Assembly: GCA_030248195.1 (NCBI GenBank)
Contig: JASAND010024160.1
Location: 1-64,000, forward strand
Direction: 5' to 3'
Length of the DNA stretch: 64,000 nucleotides
Source of the DNA: Trissonchulus latispiculum
Taxonomy: Eukaryota; Nematoda; Enoplea; Enoplida; Ironidae
Below, piece after piece: positions 1 to 11,512 of the stretch (positions are counted from its first letter, which is position 1; every line of letters starts with the position of its first letter). A model generated the notes under the pieces. It had not been told where the DNA came from. It saw only the letters and a list, made by a program, of their open reading frames with translations, and searched no databases. A program made the position numbers and the translations under genes.

Positions 1-1103
1 AAATATTTCTGGTCGGTACGCAACTTGGAACGTTTCCAAGAAACTACAGCATATACACACGCGATAAAGGTTTAGAAATTTATATGGCTTAGACTGCTCT
101 GCTAGTTTCACAGTTAGCCGGGACGTGTTAAGCTGCAAGGTTTTCTGCTGCTAAGCAGTAGATTTTATTTCTGTAATAAATTTCTTTCGTCTGAAATTGG
201 AATTTGATATTGTCTCATCCCATTTTTTTCTGGGACATTTTCTCTGATTGAATTCTGAGCTAAACCTTAGGCAAAAGACTGAGTATTAAATTACTGGGAT
301 TTAGTTTTTCTGGACTTGTAGCTGCAGGAAAAGAAATTTGGGATTTGGCAGGAATTAAAGGTTTACCGGCTCTCTTACATTATTGTGGTCATTCGACCAA
401 AGTTAGGTTTAAGCCTTTCAGGATCTGCTTTAGAAAAGTCTTTTCCTTTTGTCTGCTAAAAGCCTTGGCTTCAACTCTAGTTCAGTTATTCACCCTAGAA
501 ATAGGATGAAATACGAAAAAACAGTTTAACAAAGTTTTATCTAAAAGTTCGAATCTATCACGACGTTATATGCATAGATAATCTCAAGCATCGAATATCT
601 GAAACGTTAAAATTTTATTTTAAAATTTTATACATTTTAAAATTTTTTGAAATTAACATGTTAAACATCTTGAGTTTTAGTTATTTTTTACATTCTAGCA
701 TCTGTAGCCTAGACCAAAGTTTTAGTAGTGACTGTGGTTTACAGTTTCAAGAACTCACGCCCGCTACAAGTAGCGAAGGGACACGTCAATCAAGTGACGG
801 TAAACCATCCACCAAAAAATAATGATTTCGACCAGCTGTGGATCGAACTCTGGACCTTTGGCTCCAAAGTCAGACATGCTATACCACTACACCACACCAC
901 GGAACAGGAAAGCAATTTCTAACCTTTCAGCCTTATCTATTCGTTTCAGCCTACTTGAACCTGAGACTAATTCCTGAGGGGAGAAAAAGAAGCCCTTTAC
1001 ACGGAATTAGTCTTGCGTTTGGAAAACGCACTCTCCAACTTTGTTACACTTTTTTCTATTTTTAGAAGCAGAAAAAATTATATTTTTCTATTTCTATTTT
1101 TAG
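1..1103. other. Gene-free flank or upstream DOK intron
   Basis: AT-rich. No exon for the start of the DOK PH domain could be found here. It contains one tRNA-Gln-like fossil (829-905, minus). The polypyrimidine run before 1104 is the DOK splice acceptor. Confidence 0.5.
829..905 (-). repeat. tRNA-Gln-like fossil (SINE head or pseudogene)
   Basis: On the minus strand there is an A-box-like GTGGTGTAGTGGTATAGCA, an anticodon-region TTG, and a B-box GAGTTCGATCC. The anticodon stem does not pair. It shares ATGTCTGACTYTGGAGC with the fossil at 37061-37131, suggesting a common source. Confidence 0.55.
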
Positions 1104-4100
1104 AAATGGAAAAAGTCCTACTGCGCTGTGTTCAAGCGCTCTCCGCTGGGCGTGGCCCGAATTGAGATCTACTCCAGCGAAGAGGACTATTGGAAGGCGA
1201 AAAATGGAAGTCACCTGTTGCTGAAGGATTGCATTTCGATCAAAGAAGTCCCCTCAAATCATACCGATTTTGTCTTTCAAATTATCACCAGTCAAGGCCA
1301 TGCCTTTCATTTTTCGCCGCCAACTAGCTTACAGTTAAATGTAAGTTGTAAAGCTTGAAGCTTTTGTTGTCACGGGAGATGTTTAATGTTTGAATCAATA
1401 GATGATTAATTTTAATGGCAGACTTAAAAGAAATAGTTTCCACTGAACAATTAATTAATTAAAGTAATTAATGTTTATGTATGATTTGAAGCAATTTTAA
1501 GTAATTTAATGCTGCTTGAGTTGAGCTGCTAGCTAACCTGCCCTTATTTGATTCAGCTATTTTTTCGTTGAGACAATAGTTCGTGGACAAAAGATATTTT
1601 TAACTGCTTGGTTTGGGTATTTGTTAAATTCTAACATACAGCCTTAATGAGCTTCTAAAAGGGTAATTTGTAACTAAAACTGGGAACTTTAAATAATTTA
1701 AGACGGTGTTTTCATGGTCAAATTAAACAGCAATTTACAACAAAACTGCAATTTTTTGACAATTTTGGCAATTTGTGCAGTTGGAAAAAGGCGTGAAGTA
1801 AATTCTTCTTGAGAATGATTCATGGCAAAACTGGATTGTTACGTAAAAAATGGTTGAGCGGCTGCTACTTGGCATTAGTCATTTATTTGAGGCTACACCA
1901 CTCCACTCTTACTAAATCAAGATAGATGTTTTCGTTTTATCAGATTTGAAATTTGTTTTATTTTGTAAGATTTGCAAAAACACAAGACAGTTTCTTTATC
2001 TAATTGGTTTCTGCTCAGGTATGCATTTACCTTGAATTGTTCACTTTCACAGTGTTGATATTGCCTACAATTTGTACGACTACACCTTATGTTTAATTTT
2101 AATTAATTAATTAATTAATTAATTTAACACTTTGCATGCCCAAGCAATTTTGGCCTGCTTTCATGGGACGCCCACGCCTTAACACACTACAGAAGCTTAA
2201 AGACGATCACTACACCTTACGCTCAACTAGTATCTATTAAACATTTACGATGCGCACGTAGGACGCCCCTAAACTTTAATAGTGTTTAAACAGGATGCCC
2301 ATTATTTCAGAAACCATGTTTTAACATAGGAGCCATGGCCCATATGTGGGCCATGGGCGTCCAGCAACAGGATGCCCATGGCCCATATATGGGCCATGGG
2401 CATGCAAAGTGTTAAACCTCAAATTAGAGTTCAATTGATTTGTACCTGAGTAGCTAAATCGGTAGGTATATCGCTGACTTAATAAACCGTAGGTTGTGGA
2501 TATTATTCTCACCTGAGGCACGAATTTTTCGTTGCTGAGGTATGTTCTGTATGAACATCAATCTTGCCTGAATTAACTAATTAACTACCTTGATTGTGTT
2601 GCTTCACATAATCGATTTAAACGTAAATTTGAGGGGGTGCACAATTGATAGGACTACGTTACAAAAGTACATTAAGCTTTCAGTACAAAACATCGGATAC
2701 TGCTGTAATTAGATTTTAATCAAAAACAGATACCGATACAGAAGACACGTTCTTAGACAACACGACAGATAACGTGCGGTTTTCTCGTTCAGAACACAAG
2801 CATAGCGGTCGAATTTCTTTGATTCACTGATTCGCGGGAATTAGAGGAGTCATTCTCTGATTCGCGGGAATCAGAGGAGTCATTTTCATACGAAATTAAT
2901 TATACACATTCCAGTCCTAATTTTTATTAACATATTGCTAATTTGTCTTTATTGTCTTTCGACTTTTGATAACACAACTGAGCTGGTAGCACTCTTTTTG
3001 GACTTCTACAAGTTTCTGCAGGCTTTAAAAGCAACACTTTTTGTCTCTTTCGCTCTCTTAATTGTGTATCAGAAACTTGACAAGTACGTAGGTGGCCAGT
3101 TGCAATTGTTTCAGTCTGCAAAAAAGAGATGTTACTAAAGTGTTGCAATTTTGCAGAATTGCAGAATTGCAGAACTCTCTGTTTGACTCAAACTCAAACA
3201 ATTGTTATGAAGTAGTGGTCGGCCCACTAAAAATGCTTTATCTTATCTAAAGACGACCGCCTACATACGTAACATGCTTTTAGATTGCAGTAATATTGCA
3301 AATGCAATTTGCAATCTGCAGTCTGCAATGGGCTTGATGCTTCTCTTTAATCTCAGCTTTTTCTGAACCTTTTGTCATCTTTTGTCTTCTGGTGGAATTT
3401 GAAAACGTTGAAGCTAAATTTTAGAAAAAATAAACATTGACTGGCTTGTTTCAAAGGTAATGAAGGGGGTCGTGTAGTGTAATAGAATTCTTTCTCAAAA
3501 AAATTATTTTTTTATTAAAACACAATTATAACTTAAGTGATTCAGTGCTTAGAAATTATGAAATGAAAATTTTTTGCTTAATGACTTTTTATTTTAGTAG
3601 TAAAGTTTGTGTTTTAAAATTCTCCGGTAGAATCCAATTTACTGTAAACACTAAATAGTTTGTTTTGATGTCTACAAATTGAGATGGCTAGAGCTGGTAC
3701 CATTTACAACTATGTAATTGCTCATGTTTTTTTCTTGTAAAGTGGACAAATTCCTACAAAGTTAACAAAATTGAAAATCAAAAAACTTAATGTTTATCTA
3801 ATTATACGCTATATCTGCTGTAGGAGTGCTCTCGAACTGTTGCGTTTAAACTACATAAATTTTTGGCCGAACCGTACCTTAACTGTCGTAAGCCGTAAGT
3901 CTTACGGTTGCTGAGTAATTTCACCTCAAACTTGAGGTTTGCATTTGGTAAACATTGGAAATAAAAAGTTGTTATTTTTTGCATGCCCCAAAAACCAAAA
4001 ATTATCCTGACAAACGTTGACAAATCCCTGCAAAATTATTGCATCAAATTAGCTGTGTCCTCACAGAATTCGAATTTCAATTTAGTACATTAAATTTTTT

Positions 4101-7100
4101 AAAATAATTTTATATTAATTTTAATTTGGTTTGGGTGTCAATTTGTCAAGTGTCCAGTCAAGACGCCAATTTTAAAAACTCGTTAAAATGTTTCATTTTG
4201 ACAATTAAATTCCTATATAAAAATCAGCAGCATCAAACAAAGTTGTAAAATGACTCAAAATTGGAAGCCTCTCCTTAATTTAGGATTCATCTAACATGTT
4301 CAGATTGGATGAGTTGAGTTGAGTAAAGCTAAAGTTAACTCTTTTAAGTATCTTAATTTCACGCAAGCTTGAATTATGATTTCTAACTGTTTCCTGAAAT
4401 GGTCGCTGGAAGGTTTACTCAAAATGTCAAGGAAACAAAAAAGCTAAAACTAAACTCTTAAAACTTAAAAAAACGGCGCAGTTGTGTTAAAACAGAATTG
4501 TGCGGAAAACTATTTGATAATGCAACATCTGTGCGAACAGTTTAATGGAAAATTAAATTTTTAAATTTTGTTTTTTAAATTAATAAAACACTCTGTCTAG
4601 GTGCCGCGTTCCAGCTGATGTATAGTCACAAGACAAATATTTCAAATTTTATGGCCAACTTGAGCCATAATTTCTGCTTACAGTAGATATATATAAGACA
4701 GTGAATCATGTTGTAAGAACTGCCAGATTTTTTTGTGATTTTTATCACATTTTAGCACAAATATTTGCCGCACAATTTTTTCATTATTTATTATTAACAG
4801 TAACATTTTTCCATTTGGATTTATTCCAGTTTTTCTGACTTCAGTCACACATGTTGCGCCAGTCGTGAGGTTCGTTTAAAATGGTTATTTAGCTAAATAT
4901 ATGCTGCATATACGTATGTTGCATGCTTTATATTAATATTAGCACTATAGATTAATATATATTAATATATTAATATTAACACGTCCACTATAGACATCTG
5001 TAACACTATTATACAGCTACTAAACTAAAACAATTCTCACTATTACGTAGTTATTAATTTTTGTGCATCAGAAATAGAGTTCGTTAAGAAATTTCACGGG
5101 CCCGGGTCCGGGCCTGGGCTTGCTGAACCGAAAGAGGCCAAATTTAAGGCCCGGGCCCCTTAGACCCGGCGGCTCGATGAAGGCCCGACATATAAAAACA
5201 GTATGAAACAATAGCGCTATTTATTACAACTTAGACAACTCCTGGAAGCCTAAATTCTATTGTCTATTGAAGACAATTTGGGAAAATTTCGAAATATCCA
5301 TAAGAAGAATTTGACCGGGCCCGGCTCGGCTAGCCCAGCCCGCCGGTCAGCCCGAAGCATGCCGCTTCAGCAACCGGGCCCAGGCCGGCCCGGGGCCCAA
5401 GGCCTGATTTAAGGCCCGAGCACAACAATCAGAAGCATCTACAGTGAAACCCTTAAACTTTTCCTGCATTTCCTTTTTCTGCTTTTATGTAGTTGTAAGC
5501 TATTTTTACTCTCTTTTCACGAAACGAAACTGACTCAAATTTAGGACGTTGTGAAACTCGAACGACAGTTCGCATCAAACCGTGCCTTTCTTAGCACGTA
5601 CCGACAAAATACAGGATTCCCGCGTCTCCACAGCAAAAATTCATATTTTTGATTCCTTTCTTATTTGATTTATTAATTTGTGCCTAAAAACAAATTTATT
5701 TCCAATCAATTTATTTACTATTCCTTTCTCTTTTATCAAGTCTTATTCAAACTTTTAGTAATTTCACATCTCCCTTCTCTTTGCACTTTTTATATTTATA
5801 TTTATATTTATTTATTGTCTTTATTAATTTAATTAATTATTGTTATTTTGTTTTTATTATTTCAGCAGTGGATGCAAGCCGTCTCTGAAGCCGCCTTTCC
5901 AACCGAATATTCCAGTCAGAAAGCAGCCAATCAGATTTCACCCTCCAGTGCTCCGTCGGAATTTTCTGCCGAAAACGGAATCACAAACATGTCGCCCCAG
6001 AGCGAAGCGGGCTATGACGAGCCTTGGGATAGTAATTAAATTTTAAATTTTAATTTCTTTGAACTTCAAATCTAAATAATGTTTCATTTTAGTTGACGAA
6101 TTAAATCTAGGTAACCCTGAAATGCACAGAAAAACGTCTTGTCGGAATAATTCTGGTGATGTTTAATATTTGCTAAAATATTCTAAAATGTTTGAAATAA
6201 GTCTGAATGTTAAATTGAAATTGAAATTTGAATTTTTTGAAATTTAAAATGTTTCAATTATCTAATCTTAGTGTTGTTCTTCATTGATTTCATTGATTAC
6301 TTCATTTTAATTTTTATTTCACGTTAATTTTTATTTGACATTTCAGTCCAAGATCTGCGAGTGATCGTTCTGGACAGCATGCTGAGTCGTGCTCTGGGCG
6401 TTTTGGGAAACTACGACGTCACAATGACCAACGAAGGTCTGATTTTTAAGGTGGACTCAGCCATTGCCAAAATCTGGCCCTACTCCGATATACTGAGGCA
6501 AGTGTAACACCTAAAGTCAGTGCTAAGAGTACATAATACATAAGAGTATGACAAGCGTCACATCAAGTTGGCACAACTACCAGAAATTGCACGGTTGCCA
6601 AATGTGAATACTGCATTCTCTGTTTCAGAGTTGGTCAGGGAAAGGACTGCTTTTTTCTGGAAAATCACATGCATGAAGTCCTGGAGTTTGAGTGTTTTCG
6701 AAATGACAAATTTCTGGAAAGGCTGCGAAAGTATCTGCCGATCAAGGGAGAATTTGTCCCACCCCACAGCATCCCGTCACTGAACGCTCAGCTGACTCGA
6801 GAGTACTATGCCCTCTACAAGGCTCTGAAGGCCGACTACAACAAGTATGTTTCTGCTTTTGCATCAAGAGTACATAATAGATAAGAGTATAATGACAGTA
6901 GGCAGGCATAGTAAGTAAGCAGCTAAAGGTTGATCCGGCCAACGTTGACAGTAATGGAAAGCTAGCCTCAATAAAACGATAAGAGAGAAGGTTACTTATG
7001 CTGATACCTGTCGCAGTTTCGAGCCTTGGGTATGTTATCCGCAGGAGCAAAAGGAAGCCAGCCCAAACCTCACCTAAGGCTGCTGTTTCACGTCTTCTGG

Positions 7101-9170
7101 AAAAACGAATTCTTTTTTCAGGGAACTGACCCGGAAATTATCCGTGATGTCGATTCCGTCAATGTCCGGATCCGACATGTCCGGAACTGCGCTGTCGGTC
7201 AAATCCGATGTGAAACCGTTAGTGAAGAAGCGAAAGGGATCCCGAAAACTCCGACGGAAATCTACGGATAGCAAAGGTTCACATTTCAACCTATAAATTA
7301 GTTACAGTAAAAAATGTCATTGTACCAGCGACCTAGTATGTTAGAAGCGGTAGTATATACTGTTAGTTTATACCATAAACTGGACTCTTGTAAAAAACAT
7401 GACTTCGAGATTACATACTATTCTAAAGTCTGACCAAAAATGTGTGTAGAAAACTGAGATCACTTCTGCAACAGTTTACCTGCATTTTTTGAAACATTTA
7501 TGCAACATTTGTGCATTACAGCCCCCGTTACAGAATAAGCAAATATCAACAGCATAGTAATGTAGACAAGTGATTTCAGATGAATTTGTGGTACCACTGC
7601 GAACGGTGAACGTGGGCTACCAAAGCGGCGCTGCGCCAGATCGCCAGTCTTCACATCTGGAACGAGGTCTGGGCTCACCTGGATCCCCGGGAATCCAGTA
7701 CATGGCCAACTATTCTGGGGATATTCGAGTGACCAGGACTGGGTCGTTGCTTTCTGAGGTACAGAGAGAGAACTGGTGCTAGTAGTTAGTTTGCAATACA
7801 GAAAGGTTGAAATCAGCGTAATAAACTTGTCTCAATGCTAGGATAAATGAACACTTAGCTGAGTAGTTTAAACTGTTTGACTGTAGATCTACCAACTCGG
7901 TGGTTCTTTCCTCGACCCGGACACTTTTCTTAGCTTTGGCTTGATACTGTTAACACAGCAGGATTGCAAATTTCAGTATCTTAAGTTCGTCTTTAACCAT
8001 AACTTTGGCCAGCCCTCCACGTTTAAGGTGTCAACATAGGAATCCAGTCGTTCAAAATTCCTTTCTTAATTTTGAAATGTAAACATTTAATCCTAACCTT
8101 TTAAATTTAATTTAAATAAAGTTTAATCCTAAAACATTATTTGTATACTGCAGAAGCTTTGATTCGCTATATAACATTAATATTTAAAAATACTACACTA
8201 CATAACATTGCATAAATCTTCACATCTAACAGACCTTAGCCACAGCTCAATTCGCACATCGTTTCTGTTTCAGGGTCATCAGCCGCGCAACTATGATGGC
8301 GGCGCTGTGATCGCATCCCGGAAAAAGTGGTATCACGTGTTCCGTCGACCGGGGCTGAGCAGCGCCAATCAGAGCTTCGATGAGTCCTATTTTGACCAAT
8401 CAGTGAGCGAGGAAAAGCCAATCAAGCGGGGCTGGTTTCGCCGCAGCTTTCAGCGGAAGAAAACCGAACGCGAAGTCCCCCGGAAGCTGACCGATGAGGA
8501 GGAATATCCAGGCCTCCAGAAGGACCCCCAGGTCCTCAGTTACCCCGAAAATTTCGGGGGACCGTATATGATGGAATATACGTATCCGATAGGAGCTTAC
8601 CAGCTGCCCCCGCAAGGTCCCCCAACTTCCGGTAGACCGTGGCAGGTTCGACCCGGTCCCTTTTCCTATACCGACCCTTATGGAATTGGTGCAGGGATGG
8701 TCCCCCAGCTTTCACCGTCCTATCAATATACAGGGTATCCGACACCAAATCGCTTTCTATACCACCCCCCAACTCAGGCCTACAGCCACCCTAGGCCCTC
8801 CGGTAGACCAGGGGGCAGTGAGGTAGTCTATCGACCACAGAGGGCGCCTACAGTTGAGTACCAACCTCAGTCGATGAGTGGACGACCCCCACTTGGTCAG
8901 AGATCCAGCATGCCGCCCTCGTTTAGTGGACGGCCCCTCCAGAGCCGGCCCCAGCTTCATCTGCCGCTCAGGACATCCGCTGGGACCGGAACTGTGCCGC
9001 TGATCGATGCTGAGCTGGATGCAGCAGAATCGGCGGCCAACGTGAACTCCGCCTTTGTGGAGGAGAGAAAGACCTCGACGGCTCAGAACGGAGAAAATGG
9101 CCAGAAACCGCCACGGCTGGATGCTGGTCGAATGAGGCATCTGTCCACGTCGCGAACGACGGATGTTTGA
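1104..9170 (+). CDS. DOK-family docking protein (PH + IRS-type PTB), 5' incomplete
   Basis: Cytoplasmic adaptor that in this family binds tyrosine-phosphorylated receptors and recruits SH2/SH3 proteins. Seven exons join in frame to a stop: 1104-1340, 5866-6031, 6347-6497, 6629-6844, 7122-7276, 7580-7758, 8274-9170 (666 codons plus stop). Exon 1 opens in mid PH domain (KWKKSYCAVFKRSPLGVARI); exon 2 completes it (QWMQAVSEAAFP), the typical DOK PH C-terminus. Exons 3-4 are the PTB domain (NYDVTMTNEGLIF, KIWPYSDIL, FECFRNDKFLERLRKYLP). Exon 5 is basic. Exon 7 is a 298-residue Pro/Arg/Tyr-rich tail with several SGRP motifs and tyrosines in ESYFDQ and YMMEYTYP contexts. The initiating exon is not visible and probably lies before the window. 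AATAAA occurs at about 9174 and 9284. The Arg-rich loop of other DOK PTB domains is not evident. Family call is firm; the DOK subtype is open. Confidence 0.88.
2124..2415. mobile_element. TTAA-flanked MITE, piggyBac-like
   Basis: Perfect 15-bp terminal inverted repeats CACTTTGCATGCCCA lie at 2128-2142 and 2397-2411, directly flanked by TTAA on both sides (2124-2127, 2412-2415). TTAA targets and CACTTTGC-like ends fit piggyBac. A perfect 28-bp palindrome centred on CATATATG occupies 2376-2403. No ORF; non-autonomous. Confidence 0.7.
5067..5436. mobile_element. GC-rich foldback element, degenerate hAT-like
   Basis: Two GGGCCCGG-rich blocks (5098-5190, 5312-5420) in inverted arrangement interrupt AT-rich intron. 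Left end TAGAG with ATCAGAAA before it; ATCAGAAG follows the right block, a possible 8-bp duplication with one mismatch. Composition resembles the clear hAT element at 27341-27882. Boundaries approximate. Confidence 0.45.
6498..6628 (+). other. GC-AG intron in the DOK gene
   Basis: The donor reads AG|GCAAGT, the ideal GC-donor context, and the acceptor is TTTCAG at 6623-6628. Only this junction keeps the PTB reading frame (phase 2: ctgag + a). The nearby GT at 6502 would shift the frame. The intron also holds a solo end of the CAAGAG foldback family at about 6524-6562. Confidence 0.8.
6865..6930. mobile_element. Solo end of CAAGAG foldback family
   Basis: Begins CAAGAGTACATAATAGATA, matching the ends of the complete elements at 30518, 35107 and 47816. 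It starts 20 bp after the DOK exon 4 donor (6845). No matching right end found; truncated. Confidence 0.6.
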
Positions 9171-9469
9171 GGGAATAAAACTGGAGTCAGGAAATTTTGT
9201 TAAGGAAATGTTCGTTAAGGATGTAAAGGGAAATCTATTTTATGTCATGCATCTAGTCTAGTGATTGTAATTATTAACAGGCAATAAAATATGCGTATTA
9301 GGACTGCGTTTAGCTTAATAATAACCTTCTTAAGCTCTGTATAAGCACTAAATATTCTGTATTTCCCGTCCAGGTAGCCTTTCAGAATTTTTTCTGTAAA
9401 AATTTAAAAATTTGACATCAAAAATCCAAAATACTTAGTCACAGCTCTACTGGTTTCCCGAAACTTCAC

Positions 9470-9765
9470 TGTAATGAGGTACTTAAAATCCTTACACTGT
9501 ATGGCAAATAAAACTTGGATGCAAAATGGCAATTTCTTTTGCGCCGGATATTCACTGTAAGGCTGTTCGCTTAAAATCTCTTGGTTGAAGCAAAAAACTT
9601 TAATTATAATGCTTCATGACAAACAATGCAAAATGGCAATTTCTTTTGCGCCGGATATTCACTGTAATGGTGTACTTAAAATCTTTTGGTTGAAGCAAAA
9701 ATTGTAATCCCAACGCTACATGGCTTACAATTTTAATGCAAACTGGCTCTTTCTTTTGCAGCTGT
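9470..9765. repeat. Tandem repeat, about 107-110 bp unit, three copies
   Basis: The motif GCAAAATGGCAATTTCTTTT starts at 9521 and 9628, and a diverged copy starts at 9738. The array fills the space between the DOK poly(A) signals and the stop of SLC10 copy A, so it lies in convergent 3' flanks. Confidence 0.75.
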
Positions 9766-10227
9766 TACAAGTGACACCGAGCTTTAGGTTTGTTGCTTCG
9801 TCTCGCTGCCACAGCGTCTGTCCCACAGCGACTTCACCTGTAGCACAGCCAGAACGCAAATGAACGGTACAAAAGTGAACATTAGGCAAATTCCTGGCAT
9901 CACCAGGACTATATCCGAGTCAGGATGGGGCAGGGCCGTTTCGATAATTACCATGGCCAGGCCCGCATTCTGTATCCCAGTCTCGATGGCAACAGTGCGT
10001 CTGTCTGCGGCGCTGAAGCGCAGCAAGTAAGCACCCAGATAGGCGATACCGAAACCCAGCCAAGGCAGCAACATGCCGGCCAGAATTCGTCGAAGCGTAA
10101 AGTGATAGAAAACGTAGAATTTCATCACTGCTCCGCCGACCCCGATAAAAATCGAAAATAAGAGAGAGGTGATTTTGATGATTTTTCCGGACTGAGCCTG
10201 ACAAGACGGTTTTTTCCGGCCGACCAG

Positions 10228-10607
10228 GGGCTAGTTTCATAAAAAACCGTCTCGAGTTCTCAAGTTCTCGAGTTCTCGAGTAGCGTGTTTTCAGTAACAA
10301 AAGCCTTTTCTCTATTAAAAATTATATGTAAAAGTATCTACGGAAAATTTTATGGTGATTTATTGGGTCAATTACAGAAGTTATTGAAAGAGAAAGAAAA
10401 AATTTACAAATTTAGATTTTCAAAAATTTCTCGAGTAAGTCTCAAGTTGGCGAAATTTTCTCTGGTCGAAATCGACCGAGAACTTGACTCGAGAACTCGA
10501 GAACTTTTTCAGCGTAACTTTCAATGCGGCTTGCGGATCTCGTAAACTTCCAGCGTAGTTTAGCTACTAGACTCGAGAACTCGAGAACATTTTTATGAAA
10601 CTGGCCC
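10228..10607. mobile_element. PIF/Harbinger-like MITE inside SLC10 copy A exon 3
   Basis: Terminal inverted repeats GGGCTAGTTTCATAAAAA (left) and GGGCCAGTTTCATAAAAA (right, reverse complement), flanked by 3-bp CAG (CTG on the gene strand) at 10225-10227 and 10608-10610. The GGGC..GTTTCATAAA end plus a 3-bp CWG target fits PIF/Harbinger. The interior has GAACTCGAGAACTCGAG repeats next to both ends. No transposase. Confidence 0.75.
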
Positions 10608-11484
10608 CAGGATTCCCAATCCCAGTGGGATCACCAAAATCAGAAGGCCACCGATGATGTTCAGAAATGGGATTTGGATGTTGGCATCCTTTTCGATCAC
10701 TCGATGGCCAACGGGCAGCAACCAGAGTGGAACCAGTCCTAAAAAATAAGAAATAATTAATTAGCAAACAATTGCTTGATTAACACTAACCAGCTGAATG
10801 TATTATATTTTCAGTATTCGTTTGAAGAACAAAGTTCAAACTTCCATTTCCATAAAATAGTCTGCCACTGTTTAGTGTTTTAGACTAAACGATATACCTG
10901 ATTTGTAAGCCTTTTTGTGTAAAAAATTTGTCAGAAGTGAATAAACAGGAATGAATTCAGAAAATTTTAATCATTACATCTTGTGCAATCTCTACAAAAC
11001 AGTAGTTTTGTTGTGTGCAGGATGACTTGACTTTAACTTAAGATTTTCCACAATTGATGCATTTCTGAGCATCCTCAGATTCCTTGGGTTTTGAAGAAAT
11101 CTAACCATATATTTTCTAGATAGATTCCATTTTGACACAAAAGCTTGATACTGAATCACCTGTAATCAATCGGGAATGGGCTGTGACCATTGGAAATAAG
11201 ATTGCGACAAGGTTTAAGTGTTACCCAAGGATGCTATTGTAGATGTGACAGTTAGTGCGACTGAGAGATCCAAGTTTCCGTTGAAAATAATGGTATAGAA
11301 ATTGGACATGGCTCCGGTCGGACTGACACCCATGGCCAGCAGGCCCAACTGAATGTGACTCGACTCGGTCAACAGCAGAAAACAGAGTCCAATTGATATC
11401 TAAAAAAGAAAAACAGCCTGTAGTGATAGAAAGATTGTTCAATTTTGAACTCAATGATTTACGGTTTCCTAGAGGGACAGAGCA

Positions 11485-11512
11485 AACATAAGAAACCTGC
11501 TGCGCTGACGCG
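11485..11512 (+). repeat. Solo end of the GCGCAGCAGG dispersed repeat
   Basis: Shares AGCAAA....AGA(C/A)CTGCTGCGCTGA with the right end of the copy at 33422-33881, slightly mutated in the palindrome (CCTGCTGCGCTGACGCGCAG). Lies in intron 1 of SLC10 copy A. Confidence 0.5.

Larger units (their letters stand above)
1341..5865 (+). other. DOK intron 1 (4.5 kb), gene-free, with MITEs
   Basis: Bounded by donor GTAAGT at 1341 and acceptor TTTCAG at 5860-5865. It holds a piggyBac-like MITE (2124-2415) and a GC-rich foldback element (about 5075-5436). The acceptor is a NAGNAG tandem (CAGCAG), so one glutamine may be optionally skipped. No coding exon recognised inside. Confidence 0.7.

Noticed and set aside
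8400..9140. Minus-strand open frames opposite the DOK last exon
   Set aside because: Shadows of a GC-richer coding exon; no start context, splice support or family similarity.
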